Shown here: positions 53,835 through 61,231 of the stretch, in pieces
How positions within the stretch are numbered: the stretch's first letter is position 1
Layout: the number at the start of each line of letters is the position of its first letter
NCBI GenBank assembly: GCA_963735495.1
Contig: CAVTLG010000002.1
Span: 992,001 to 1,056,000 of the forward strand
From: CAVTLG01 sp963735495
Lineage (GTDB): Bacteria > Chloroflexota > Ktedonobacteria > Ktedonobacterales > Ktedonobacteraceae
Reading direction: 5' to 3'
DNA length: 64,000 bases
The notes under the pieces: model-generated
Told to the model about the DNA's origin: nothing
Database searches by the model: none
Seen by the model: the letters and a program-made list of their open reading frames with translations, nothing else
Position numbers and translations under genes: made by a program

Positions 53835-55544
53835 TTAAGAATCATCCGCCAATTGAGAATAGATGACAGGCGTAAAGCCTAATAATGTTAAAATTTCTTG
53901 CTGAAGCGAAGAAAGCGGCGTGATATGGCGTTGTATGAAACCAGAAGCACGAACGATGGTAAGCGTCACTTCATGGAAGGCTTCCAATAAGCGTTCCGCA
54001 GTCGGTTGATTCGTGCGACGTTTGGGATTTCCTGCGTAGAGTCCAGCAAGCTCTCCTTTCAGCTCTTGTAAACGTTGACGAACGACCCCTTCCAACAGCG
54101 TTAAAACACGCAAAGCAATCGTCAACAAGCGCACTAATCCTACTCGATGATCATCACGTTGCACATAGAGAGGAGCCAATGAGAAAGGATGTCCTTTGAG
54201 GCGCCCGAAGCACCGCTCGACAAGATATTCATCATAATATGCCTCTACAGCTTGTTCTAAAGAAAGATATTCTTTTTCCTGATTCGTCACATACACACGC
54301 CAGCTCAGATGGCTTATCGTATACTCGAGGGATTTTTCCACTCGTGTACTCTTAATCGTAAAAAGGCTCTCTTGACGTGCTGAGGAGATTTTTCCTCTAT
54401 AAGCACGAACCGGTATTTCCCGCTTTTCTTCATAAATAGCAATCTCTAATAAATCTTCCACGCGAAATATCTTTAACACCTCTTATATGGCTCTCTCTAC
54501 TTCCACACGTGTTTTTAGGCGCTGCTTTCCTTGCTTTCTCACCAATAGCTCCTGTATAGCTTGCTCTGCTTTTTCTAAGCGTTCTAGTAAAGAACGCTTC
54601 GCTCCTTCTGCTCCACTTGTTGATTGGATCAGCAATCGGCGTTCCGTCCATGCAGATATCTGCCCATCTCTCTCGCTCTCCAGCTCCTGGCCCATTTCAT
54701 AGCCTTGAGCAATACAAATATGCTCATTTCTCTCATTCATGCGTTCAACCTTTATGAGCGGCTCTCCGTTCTTTCTCAAGGTATCTACTTCTTGCTGGAG
54801 TTGCTGTGATGAGATGTGTATGGCTGAAAGAGGGCATAAATAAAAGTCTTTCGAGGATTGAATGGTAGCACGCGTTTGAAATGCTGCCATCTTGCAATCT
54901 CCTATATACAACAGTCCTTCCCTTTTGAGTCCTTCACGCACCCGCTTTATGATCGGCAGGTATACCGGGTCATCTGCCTTTTCACCCGAAATCACTTCGG
55001 TCGCCAATGGCATTCCCAAAGGATCCAAACTGGCGAGCACCAGTTTGAGTTGTGGCAGGTCAGGTCGATGGTCTTTGCTGTGCCCGAATTGCAGTAATCC
55101 CTGCTCATTCACTTCAGCATAACTCATGACGCTCGTTGTATCAACACGTATGCGTGCTTTTTGTATATCATACACCCGCACCAGGCTTCCCATCAAATCC
55201 TGTTCAAATGCCGTCCAATTGATATCACTGCTTAGAGCATGTAAAACATCTGCAAGACGATCATCTGTCATATCTCGTGGTTCAAGCGTCTTCAATCCGC
55301 AGCCACGTAGTATTTCTTTTCGTCGCATTGCCCACTCTTGTACATGGTGCATTTTATGATCCGCTTCTGAAAGGATATGGGAGAGCCAGACCATCGTCAC
55401 GTTTCCTACGCTTAATCCCTTCCGATTGCCATGAACTGGGATATGCTTATCTAGCAGCTCAGATATATTCATGCGCTGCATGTGTGCTAGTAATAGCGCA
55501 ATATCATCTACACGTTCAGTTTCAATGTTCAATGTCTCTTTCAT
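53835..55544 (-). pseudogene. IS1634/IS4-like transposase interrupted by an in-frame stop
   Basis: The frame starts at ATG 55544 and reads 353 residues to a TAA at 54483-54485, then continues in the same frame for 216 codons to 53835. Without this stop it would be about 569 residues, a normal IS1634-type length. The first part has the DDE-type strand with an early Asp (IRVDTTSVMSY), VLASLDPLGMP and LYIGDCKMA. The second part has YYDEYLVERCFGRLKGHPF, the Y-R-E-like C-terminal signature. The break is a single nonsense codon between VERAI and EVLKIF, so it is either recently inactivated or needs readthrough. A GTG at 54479 could restart translation but no good ribosome site is seen. Confidence 0.88.
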
Positions 55545-55583
55545 GCTTGTAGTGTATTACAATTTTGAAATCTCGTCAAAATT

Positions 55584-55599
55584 TGAGCGAACCATGAGT
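55584..55599 (-). repeat. Right terminal inverted repeat of the insertion sequence
   Basis: TGAGCGAACCATGAGT; pairs with the left end and is followed by AATG. Confidence 0.88.
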
Positions 55600-55707
55600 A
55601 ATGAGCAAGCGGATTTTATATAAAAGATGAAAAATTGAATCTCTGTGCTATCAAGAAGCATAGGGAAGCCCTGAAGGAGTCAGGTAAGGCCACTGCTAAT
55701 TAAATAA

Positions 55708-55737
55708 AGCGTCCAGGCACTTAAACACCTGGACGCT
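55708..55737 (-). terminator. Terminator of the coiled-coil gene
   Basis: AGCGTCCAGG pairs with CCTGGACGCT around a 10-base loop. On the minus strand it is followed by TTATTTAATT. It lies eight bases past the end of the gene at 55746-56135. Confidence 0.75.
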
Positions 55738-55745
55738 CATTTATC

Positions 55746-56135
55746 TTATTCTGATCTATTCGTTAGCCAAGAAAGCATTTTTAGCACCTGTTCAAGTTTA
55801 CTATCTAAAGCCTCAAGACGCTTATCTTGAGGCTCAAGATGCTTACCCTGAGTCTCAAAGAGGTCATTCATATTCTGCTGGATATCTGCCACCTGCTCTT
55901 TAACAGTGCCAAGTTCAATTTGCATTGCCCTAATATGCTTGTCCTGGTCTATCGCCATGTCTAGAAGCATAGTAAGGTTGTGATCAATATCCCTACCACT
56001 TAGCTCTTGAGTTGTCATCACCTTATTCAGCGACGCGATCTGTCGGTTACTCTCACTCAAATGTACGAGGAACTCGTTCTGAACACCTCTTAGACCCTGC
56101 TCTAAAGCCACAATTCGCTGCTCTTCTGTAGACAT
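55746..56135 (-). CDS. Coiled-coil protein, paralogue A (outside the tRNA-Val element)
   Basis: 129 residues, nearly all coiled coil: ALEQGLRGVQNEFLVHLSES, then HNLTMLLDMAIDQDKHI and heptad-like KHLEPQDKRLEALDSKLEQV. No catalytic motif or membrane segment. GAGGGGG lies about 7 bases before ATG 56135. Nearly the same gene occurs at 62106-62501; the first ~75 codons are about 90% identical in DNA, while the C-terminal coils diverge. Function unknown; it may be a scaffold or an element-linked accessory protein. Confidence 0.72.
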   Translation of the reverse strand: MSTEEQRIVALEQGLRGVQNEFLVHLSESNRQIASLNKVMTTQELSGRDIDHNLTMLLDMAIDQDKHIRAMQIELGTVKEQVADIQQNMNDLFETQGKHLEPQDKRLEALDSKLEQVLKMLSWLTNRSE

Positions 56136-56325
56136 AAAATCCCCCTCTTCCCGATTCCACACGAAACAACAATTCTTACGAGGAGTATACCATATCTGAT
56201 CAGCCGAATCACCGTTCTAAACCATTGTCTCTCTTTCTTTGCTTGATTGCTTAATTCAAGCGCTCTCTTAGTTCTGGCAGTGCCATATTCTCTCAAGAGT
56301 CTTGCTGCACCTTTCAGGCCCACAA

Positions 56326-56700
56326 CTAATCGTCACCACCGCCATCGTCATCACTACCATCATCACCGCCATCATCGTCACCGCCATCGTCATCATCACT
56401 ACCATCATCGTTACTACTATTATTTGAGCCGCTGTTGCTATTGCTACTGCCGCTATCATTACTGTTGTTGCCAGAACTGGGGGTTGGTGTATCGTTCGAA
56501 CTACCGCTGTCCCCGTTGCTACACGCTGCCACCATCAACGCAATGCCTCCTGCCATCCCTACCAGGACAGTGTGCCTGAAAAGGGAACGGCGCGAAATCC
56601 TCTGCGTTGTGAACTCTCTGTCACTCAGTTCTTCCTTGGACCGAACCTGAGCGCCCAGATTGGCTGAAATGCTGGCCAGGAACGTTTTTATCTGAAACAT
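56326..56700 (-). CDS. Tat-type lipoprotein-like protein with Asp/Gly-rich tail
   Basis: About 124 residues. The middle shows a twin-arginine signal (SRRSLF) followed by a hydrophobic segment and a lipobox-like MVAAC, predicting export by Tat and lipid attachment at the Cys. The signal is unusually far from the N-terminus (about residue 35). After the Cys come Ser/Asn repeats and then a pure Asp/Gly/Ser tail (DDDGGDDGSDDDGGGDD), which could bind calcium non-specifically. GGAGGGGG lies 11 bases before ATG 56700; a GTG at 56739 is the alternative. No enzyme domain exists in the frame. Confidence 0.65.
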   Translation of the reverse strand: MFQIKTFLASISANLGAQVRSKEELSDREFTTQRISRRSLFRHTVLVGMAGGIALMVAACSNGDSGSSNDTPTPSSGNNSNDSGSSNSNSGSNNSSNDDGSDDDDGGDDDGGDDGSDDDGGGDD

Positions 56701-56942
56701 CGGAATTGGTTCCCCCTCCTGCTTGGTAGAAATGATCACAGGCTTTTTACTGCTAGCCAGAGTATAGCATGATCGGAGAAGCTAGCGCTGTTAAAAGACT
56801 TACTGCGAGTTTGTGAACTCGCTTACAATGGCTGTGTTGTGAAGCAGGCTGTGAGAAATGATTCTATTGATAGAATCTCCCTCGCCACTTTATACAGATG
56901 AGAGGTAAAACGGGCAGTGTAGTAGGGCTAGTAGATATGAAT

Positions 56943-56965
56943 AAACCCGCCTGCGAAGCGGGTTT
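56943..56965 (-). terminator. Terminator beside the partial tRNA-Val copy
   Basis: AAACCCGC/GCGGGTTT 8-bp stem with a 7-base loop, directly after the 3' end of the partial tRNA-Val copy in the tRNA direction. It is probably the original terminator of the tRNA gene, displaced by the integration. Confidence 0.7.
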
Positions 56966-56969
56966 GTGA

Positions 56970-57011
56970 TGGGCGATACAGGATTCGAACCTGTGACCTA
57001 CTGCGTGTAAA
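56970..57011 (-). repeat. Left attachment site: 3' part of tRNA-Val
   Basis: A 42-bp perfect copy of the tRNA-Val segment from the discriminator base through the anticodon loop (matches 62671-62712). The match ends within the anticodon loop, the usual crossover site for tyrosine recombinases. The integrase gene starts its 3' end 101 bases inside this repeat. Confidence 0.92.
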
Positions 57012-57057
57012 AAAGCTGTTAAGTAACACCCCATAAACCGGCATCTGGAGCCATTCC

Positions 57058-57098
57058 AACGGCTTAGAACCACTGCTTTCTAATGGAACTAAGCCGTT
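57058..57098 (+). terminator. Hairpin between attachment site and integrase
   Basis: AACGGCTTA pairs with TAAGCCGTT (9 bp), followed on + by TTTGCTATTT. It may insulate the integrase from outside transcription, or end transcripts entering from the left. Confidence 0.55.
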
Positions 57099-57112
57099 TT
57101 GCTATTTGTAAA

Positions 57113-58123
57113 CTACTCATCCCAATAACCTGAGCCATAGGAAGCGTTTTGTTCATCACCTCCTTCCCTCCAGATCGAATATTTCTCATGCGACTTCTTT
57201 ATCTGCTTAACAGACAGAGACGCATAATGATCAGTCATCTTCAACGACGTATGGCCTAATTGACGCTTAACATCCAAGGGACTACGACCATTAGCTAATT
57301 GAGTTGTAGCCATATAGCGCCTACAATTATGGGCTGAAACCCTCTTTCCATCTATACCAGTACGCTGTTTTAATCGTTTAAACAACATAGACACTCCCCA
57401 ATGGGTTAATGGCTTGCCATCATCAGCCAGGAAAACAGCATCATCTCTCTGAGGCTTATAGTCATCACTGTCACCACCTGCTAGCACAACCCGATACTTA
57501 GACAGGTAAGTATGCAACGCCTTAAACCCATCATTAGATACTGGCACCTGTTGCCACTTGTTACCCTTACGGTGTACTAACAAAAGCTTCTCTTGCTTAT
57601 CAATATCACCTAACCGCAAGCTGGACAACTCACTAAGACGAATACCAGTATCTACAAACAACGTAACAATAGCACGGTTACGAGCGGTTAAGGCCCTACG
57701 CAGAGCAGAGTTATGAATATCACCATCCTCACACGCATCTAGCAACCGCCCAATATCTTCAGATGCATAGGTAGGAACAAACTTCTTCTCGACTTTAGGA
57801 AGCTTAAAACGAGGTGTTATAGGTTTCTCAATATATTCCTCACGCTCTAGCCAGTGACAAAAGGCAAGCAGAGACTGACCATAGCTATGTATAGAGTCAT
57901 CACTGAGAGCTTTACCTCTATATGTAGGAGTCTTTTTCAGATAAGCCATCCATCCCCTAAGATGCTCCAGTTTCAGACCTTCGACATCCTCAACACTACA
58001 AGAGGTCAGTAACCAGGTTGAGAAGTAACGTAGCCGCTGCTCATAGGTTCTAAGAGTCTTAGGCGAACAGTTATCTAGCTCATGAAGCTCTAAAAACTGT
58101 TGTATAGCTTCTTGCAACTTCAT
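57113..58123 (-). CDS. Tyrosine recombinase / integrase
   Basis: 336 residues. An N-terminal SAM-like core-binding domain (QFLELHELDNCSPKTLRTYEQRLRYF) precedes a catalytic domain with the full active site: Arg in TGIRLSEL, Lys in HRKGNKW, HxxR in SAHNCRRYMATT, His in RQLGHTSLKMT, and nucleophile Tyr in DHYASL. It should therefore be active. AGAAGGAGG lies at ideal spacing before ATG 58123. Its position next to the 42-bp repeat and orientation toward it are typical for tRNA-site integrases. It most likely catalysed insertion of the surrounding element into tRNA-Val. Confidence 0.95.
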   Translation of the reverse strand: MKLQEAIQQFLELHELDNCSPKTLRTYEQRLRYFSTWLLTSCSVEDVEGLKLEHLRGWMAYLKKTPTYRGKALSDDSIHSYGQSLLAFCHWLEREEYIEKPITPRFKLPKVEKKFVPTYASEDIGRLLDACEDGDIHNSALRRALTARNRAIVTLFVDTGIRLSELSSLRLGDIDKQEKLLLVHRKGNKWQQVPVSNDGFKALHTYLSKYRVVLAGGDSDDYKPQRDDAVFLADDGKPLTHWGVSMLFKRLKQRTGIDGKRVSAHNCRRYMATTQLANGRSPLDVKRQLGHTSLKMTDHYASLSVKQIKKSHEKYSIWREGGDEQNASYGSGYWDE

Positions 58124-58227
58124 AATTCACCTCCTTCTAAAATGTGGATAAAGGCCCTAAAAATGTGGACAACCTAGCAATAATGTGTATAAACCGACTG
58201 CAAACTATCCTCATAGAACACCCCCTT

Positions 58228-58782
58228 CTAACGCCGTGTGCGATGTGATGAACGCTTCGCCCTGGACGAGCTGGCATGTTGCCCAACAGAGGCAGACGCA
58301 AGAGGAGCAACCAGAGCAGCCAGGACAACAAGGGCCGCTTGTGCGTCGTCTGGTTGTGAGATCGACAGGCCAGAGAGCCAGCCGACCGAGAAGCCCACCC
58401 GCCAGGACAACGGCAACAACACCGCTAGCAGACGGTCAGACGGGCAGATATCAGCGTTGACTATCTCTAGCACCTCTGCACGTGTGTAGGACAATGGGAC
58501 ACGCTCCAGGCCACTAGAGGTATCGCTATCATGCATAGACTCTCGATAGAAGACGCGACCGTGAGGCAGAGCCGCCAGGTACAACGGATCAGTTGCCAAA
58601 GAGGCAATGAGCGGAGGAAGTGCCAGGTATACCGGATTGCTTTCCTCCATTGCAGCAACCGATGCTTTCAGGCTAGCTATATTTTCAGGTGAAAAGGACG
58701 GCAATACCGTACGGATATCAAGGGATACATGGTCCAATGGAACCAGATGAGAAGCTGGATGAACCGGTTTTTTGTGCTTCAT
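58228..58782 (-). CDS. Unknown protein of the element, hydrophobic C-terminal helices
   Basis: 184 residues. The N-terminal part is mixed (SLDIRTVLPSFSPENIASLKASVAAMEES, with Ala/Leu-rich helices), and the C-terminal part has a hydrophobic Ala/Val/Leu stretch (about 148-166, ALVVLAALVAPLASASV) then a basic Ser/Arg tail. This may be a single membrane anchor. GGAGG lies about 6 bases before ATG 58782. The ATG overlaps in ATGA with the end of the upstream open frame. It begins with the same direction as the integrase and lies 105 bases upstream of it. No family recognised. Confidence 0.65.
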   Translation of the reverse strand: MKHKKPVHPASHLVPLDHVSLDIRTVLPSFSPENIASLKASVAAMEESNPVYLALPPLIASLATDPLYLAALPHGRVFYRESMHDSDTSSGLERVPLSYTRAEVLEIVNADICPSDRLLAVLLPLSWRVGFSVGWLSGLSISQPDDAQAALVVLAALVAPLASASVGQHASSSRAKRSSHRTRR

Positions 58783-59780
58783 AGTTGACCTCCAGGTGTG
58801 TACATGGAATATAACTGAAAAAAGAGAATGGAAGAGCTTATGTATTTTGAGCGGTGCGCTTTACTTATTGCACCGCTCAAGGTACCTTGCCACCGTTCGA
58901 GAAATGCGAGAAAGAGGCACTTACATAGCTGATGCTGAGAGAACAACCACACTTTTTTTGTAGGATATTTTTGTTGTGGTTGACGCTGGACCGGATCAGC
59001 AAGCATTGAGCCTGTCACTACAGAGACACAGCTTTTGTAGGACATTTTTGTTGTGGTCCTCTCTGTCAACAACCGCTTTTTTGAAGGACATTTTTGTTGT
59101 TGAGGAGTAGAGAGAGAGTACAGCAATAGTGTACCGCTACCACTAGGAGACGAGAAAACGGGACTGTTTGAGCAGGTAGAGAGGACATGCAGAGGACAAA
59201 ACGTCCAGATTTGCCCCTCAATGCGATTTAGAGCCTGTTTTGAGGTCTGAGTACTACCATATGGAAAAGAGCTTGAATAGCCTCTCTTGCCTCTCTCAGA
59301 GAGTGGGCATAAGTCCGCTTGTAGAGCCATTCTACAGGGTACGAGGTACAAAAGGTACGAGGTACGGCCCATAGGCGTATCGATGGGCGCGTGGCGCGTG
59401 GCGCGAAAAGAGAAACGATACTCTACTATACCTGCAATGAGAACACTACGAGGGTACGAGGTACGTACTTCACTTAAGCGATCAGCGAAGGAGACCAGGC
59501 GTACCAGATGAGAGAACGGCGTCAGAGAAAGCGAGTTGTGGCGTGTGACACGTGGCGTACAGAGCGACAGGGAAGGCGCAATAGTTATATTGCCAGTTAT
59601 ATAACTAGGCGGTAGAGAGGGAGTACAGGCGAAGCAGTGACCAGGCACATCACGCGCTTGACCTGGCGAGCTGGCACGTTGCCCAACAGCAGGAAGCAGA
59701 AAGCGCACGGCACTCTTTATTGAGCACTGGACACCTGGACAGTGGCACAGGATGGTAGGCGCTAAAAAGGCGGTTAGCAT
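58779..59780 (-). CDS. Possible 333-codon ORF spanning the repeat region (doubtful)
   Basis: An open frame from ATG 59780 to a TGA at 58779. It begins inside the last codons of the sigma factor (overlap 7 bases) with AGAAGG upstream, and its stop overlaps the next gene's ATG (ATGA), as in coupled operons. Against it: the protein is Ser/Arg/Leu/Cys-rich with no domain, the region is purine-rich on +, which depletes minus-strand stops, and the DNA repeats inside it are conserved at the DNA level rather than in one frame. The frame remains open upstream to 59912. Treat as unproven. Confidence 0.35.
   Translation of the reverse strand: MLTAFLAPTILCHCPGVQCSIKSAVRFLLPAVGQRASSPGQARDVPGHCFACTPSLPPSYITGNITIAPSLSLCTPRVTRHNSLSLTPFSHLVRLVSFADRLSEVRTSYPRSVLIAGIVEYRFSFRATRHAPIDTPMGRTSYLLYLVPCRMALQADLCPLSERGKRGYSSSFPYGSTQTSKQALNRIEGQIWTFCPLHVLSTCSNSPVFSSPSGSGTLLLYSLSTPQQQKCPSKKRLLTERTTTKMSYKSCVSVVTGSMLADPVQRQPQQKYPTKKVWLFSQHQLCKCLFLAFLERWQGTLSGAISKAHRSKYISSSILFFQLYSMYTPGGQL
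58956..59102. repeat. Three 24-bp direct repeats (iteron-like)
   Basis: Copies at 58956-58979, 59033-59056 and 59079-59102; consensus TTTTGTAGGACATTTTTGTT-GTGG with one to three changes per copy. Two copies are preceded by CAACCAC- or CAACAAC-like sequence that could pair with their ends. Spacings of 77 and 46 bases are not multiples of three. Confidence 0.75.
59338..59464. repeat. Three GGTACGAGGTAC repeats
   Basis: Copies at 59338-59349, 59354-59365 and 59453-59464. The half-site GGTAC/GTAC makes each partly symmetric, suggesting a protein binding site. The first two are spaced 16 bases apart. Confidence 0.65.
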
Positions 59781-60739
59781 GAAGCGTATACCTTCTCTTC
59801 CTCGTAGAGAGAAGCCAACGACTGACGCAACCGCTTGTTTCCTTGACAAAGCGTCACGCTTGCAGCGCTTCGTGATATTCCAAGTTCGCTTGCAATCACA
59901 TACGACGAGCACAGGCGAACACCACCTTCAAAGATATGCGTTGTGCGAAGAGGAAGCCCGCCATCAAACCCATAGCGCAAACGTGCTACCTCACGTTGAC
60001 GAGTCGGCAACGCATCAAGGGCCGTCTGGACACGATCTCGCACGACTTCTCCCCGCTCACTCTCTGCATCAACCATTGACTGAAACAACGAAACAAACGT
60101 ATGACGATCTTCCGCATCGTCCTCTCGTAACATCCCTTGAAGACTCTCTGCCTTTTTTCGACGCAGGAAGGTCTGAAGATCGAGCACATCCCACTCACTC
60201 ACCTTCATCTCCTTTGCTATCTCAGCAGGAGACGGCTCATACCCAAGGACTTGACGCAACGCTCCCTCCGCTTTTTTCAACGCATTAATCTGCACACGCA
60301 CATAGGAAGGAACACGAAAGGTTGCGTTCCCATCATGATAGGCTTGTAAGATTGCTCCTCTGATACAAACAGCCGCATAGGAAGCGAACGAGGTACACCC
60401 TCTGTCCCAGCAGCGATCTATGGCCCGCAACAGGCCAATATTTCCCTCCTGAACCAGATCAAGAAACTCTAAAGCATGAAGCCGCCCAGCATAGCGACGA
60501 GCAAGGGAAATCACCAACGGCTGATATGCTTCTACCAATCGGTCACGCGCATGTTTTGCCAACTGAGCGAGCCATGCATTGTCAGGCTCACGCTTTGCAC
60601 GCGCAATCCGTCCCAGCAATTTCAACTCTTCCTCATCTGTCAATGGCTCCATCCAAGCCAACTCACGTTTATACTGATCTTCAGCCAGGAGCGAAACAGA
60701 ATGGGTATCCTCATAGCGATCATTGAGCACTTTAGACAT
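59774..60739 (-). CDS. Sigma-70 family RNA polymerase sigma factor of the element
   Basis: 321 residues. Region 1.2/2: ARRYAGRLHALEFLDLVQEGNIGLLRAIDR and CTSFASYAAVCIRGAILQAYHD. Region 3: VRVQINALKKAEGALRQVLG and SPAEIAKEMKVSEWDV. Region 4: ALDALPTRQREVARLRYGFDGG then a ~13-residue insertion (LPLRTTHIFEGGV...) before the HTH (VIASELGISRSAASVT). It is closer to the group 2/3 sigma class than to ECF factors. AAGGAGG with good spacing supports ATG 60739. It presumably directs the host polymerase to element promoters; the repeats nearby are candidate targets (inference). Confidence 0.92.
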   Translation of the reverse strand: MSKVLNDRYEDTHSVSLLAEDQYKRELAWMEPLTDEEELKLLGRIARAKREPDNAWLAQLAKHARDRLVEAYQPLVISLARRYAGRLHALEFLDLVQEGNIGLLRAIDRCWDRGCTSFASYAAVCIRGAILQAYHDGNATFRVPSYVRVQINALKKAEGALRQVLGYEPSPAEIAKEMKVSEWDVLDLQTFLRRKKAESLQGMLREDDAEDRHTFVSLFQSMVDAESERGEVVRDRVQTALDALPTRQREVARLRYGFDGGLPLRTTHIFEGGVRLCSSYVIASELGISRSAASVTLCQGNKRLRQSLASLYEEEKVYASC

Positions 60740-60859
60740 AGAACCTACCTCCTTGAGTTGACAGGCTAGACCCTATGCTGCATACTTACAGAGAGCCTAG
60801 CCAATTTTTGCAAAGAAAGCGCTAATCTCAACCTGCTGGCCTGAGTCGGCAAACCCAGG

Positions 60860-61042
60860 CTAGCGACCCCTACACGCACGACACAACAACACGACGGTTA
60901 AATTGCCGGAACTGTCCCGAAACGTCACCACCTTACAATGCGCCCGCTTATGGCAGTAGTGACACCAGGTGTAAAGCACATCCACGAAATAGCCCTCCAG
61001 GTACCAGGCACCCGCCAGCTGGACCACTGGCAGCAGTACCAC
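60860..61042 (-). CDS. Possible small CxxC zinc-binding protein
   Basis: A 60-codon frame with GTG start at 61042 after AGGATAA. It contains CHYC, then a His-Cys pair (AHCK), and CRAC at the end, so two CxxC pairs could bind zinc. The N-terminal half is hydrophobic. It is in the gap between the sigma gene and the operator array, in the same direction as the sigma factor. The size is borderline and there is no known family. Confidence 0.4.
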   Translation of the reverse strand: MVLLPVVQLAGAWYLEGYFVDVLYTWCHYCHKRAHCKVVTFRDSSGNLTVVLLCRACRGR

Positions 61043-61057
61043 TTATCCTAAACAAAC

Positions 61058-61179
61058 GGAATTTTCTAAATGTCCAAATTGTTATGATAATAGTAACACA
61101 GACATTTCCCAAATGTCAATACTCATCAAGGCAATTTCTTAGACATTTAGAAAGCAAAATCTGACCTTTCCAGAATGTC
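61058..61179. promoter_or_regulatory. Operator array: four GACATTT-N3-AAATGTC-like sites, helically phased
   Basis: Sites at 61058-61074 (GGAATTT-TCT-AAATGTC), 61101-61117 (perfect GACATTT-CCC-AAATGTC), 61142-61158 (GACATTT-AGA-AAGCAAA, one good half) and 61163-61179 (GACCTTT-CCA-GAATGTC). Centres are 43, 41 and 21 bases apart, close to 4, 4 and 2 helix turns, so proteins bound here would sit on one face. The array fills the divergent region between the small CxxC frame and the HTH protein, and the last site overlaps the -35 of the latter's promoter. Confidence 0.7.
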
Positions 61180-61195
61180 TAAAATATCCTATAAT
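61167..61195 (+). promoter_or_regulatory. Promoter of the HTH/GNAT-like gene
   Basis: TATAAT (61190-61195) with TTTCCA (61167-61172) 17 bases upstream; -10 is consensus, -35 matches four of six. The fourth operator covers the -35, a usual layout for repression. Confidence 0.55.
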
Positions 61196-61231
61196 AGACA
61201 GGAGGGAACACATTTTGAAGAGGAAAAACAG

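Larger units (their letters stand above)
53804..55599. mobile_element. IS1634-like insertion sequence (1796 bp), flanked by 4-bp direct repeat AATG
   Basis: Bounded by perfect 16-bp terminal inverted repeats (ACTCATGGTTCGCTCA), one immediately preceded and the other immediately followed by AATG, a probable target duplication. It encodes one transposase on the minus strand. Family assignment rests on the transposase. Confidence 0.88.

Noticed and set aside
55602..55701. Short plus-strand coding-like remnant right of the insertion sequence
   Set aside because: About 28 codons read like a protein end (ending KESGKATAN), but stops precede it directly and joining across the insertion sequence does not give a longer frame.
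56102..56323. 73-codon minus-strand frame
   Set aside because: It overlaps the start of the coiled-coil gene, and that gene has its own strong ribosome site.
56334..56420. Trinucleotide repeats taken for a CRISPR or microsatellite
   Set aside because: They encode the Asp/Gly tail of the lipoprotein-like gene; no spacers or repeat-spacer structure exist anywhere in the window.
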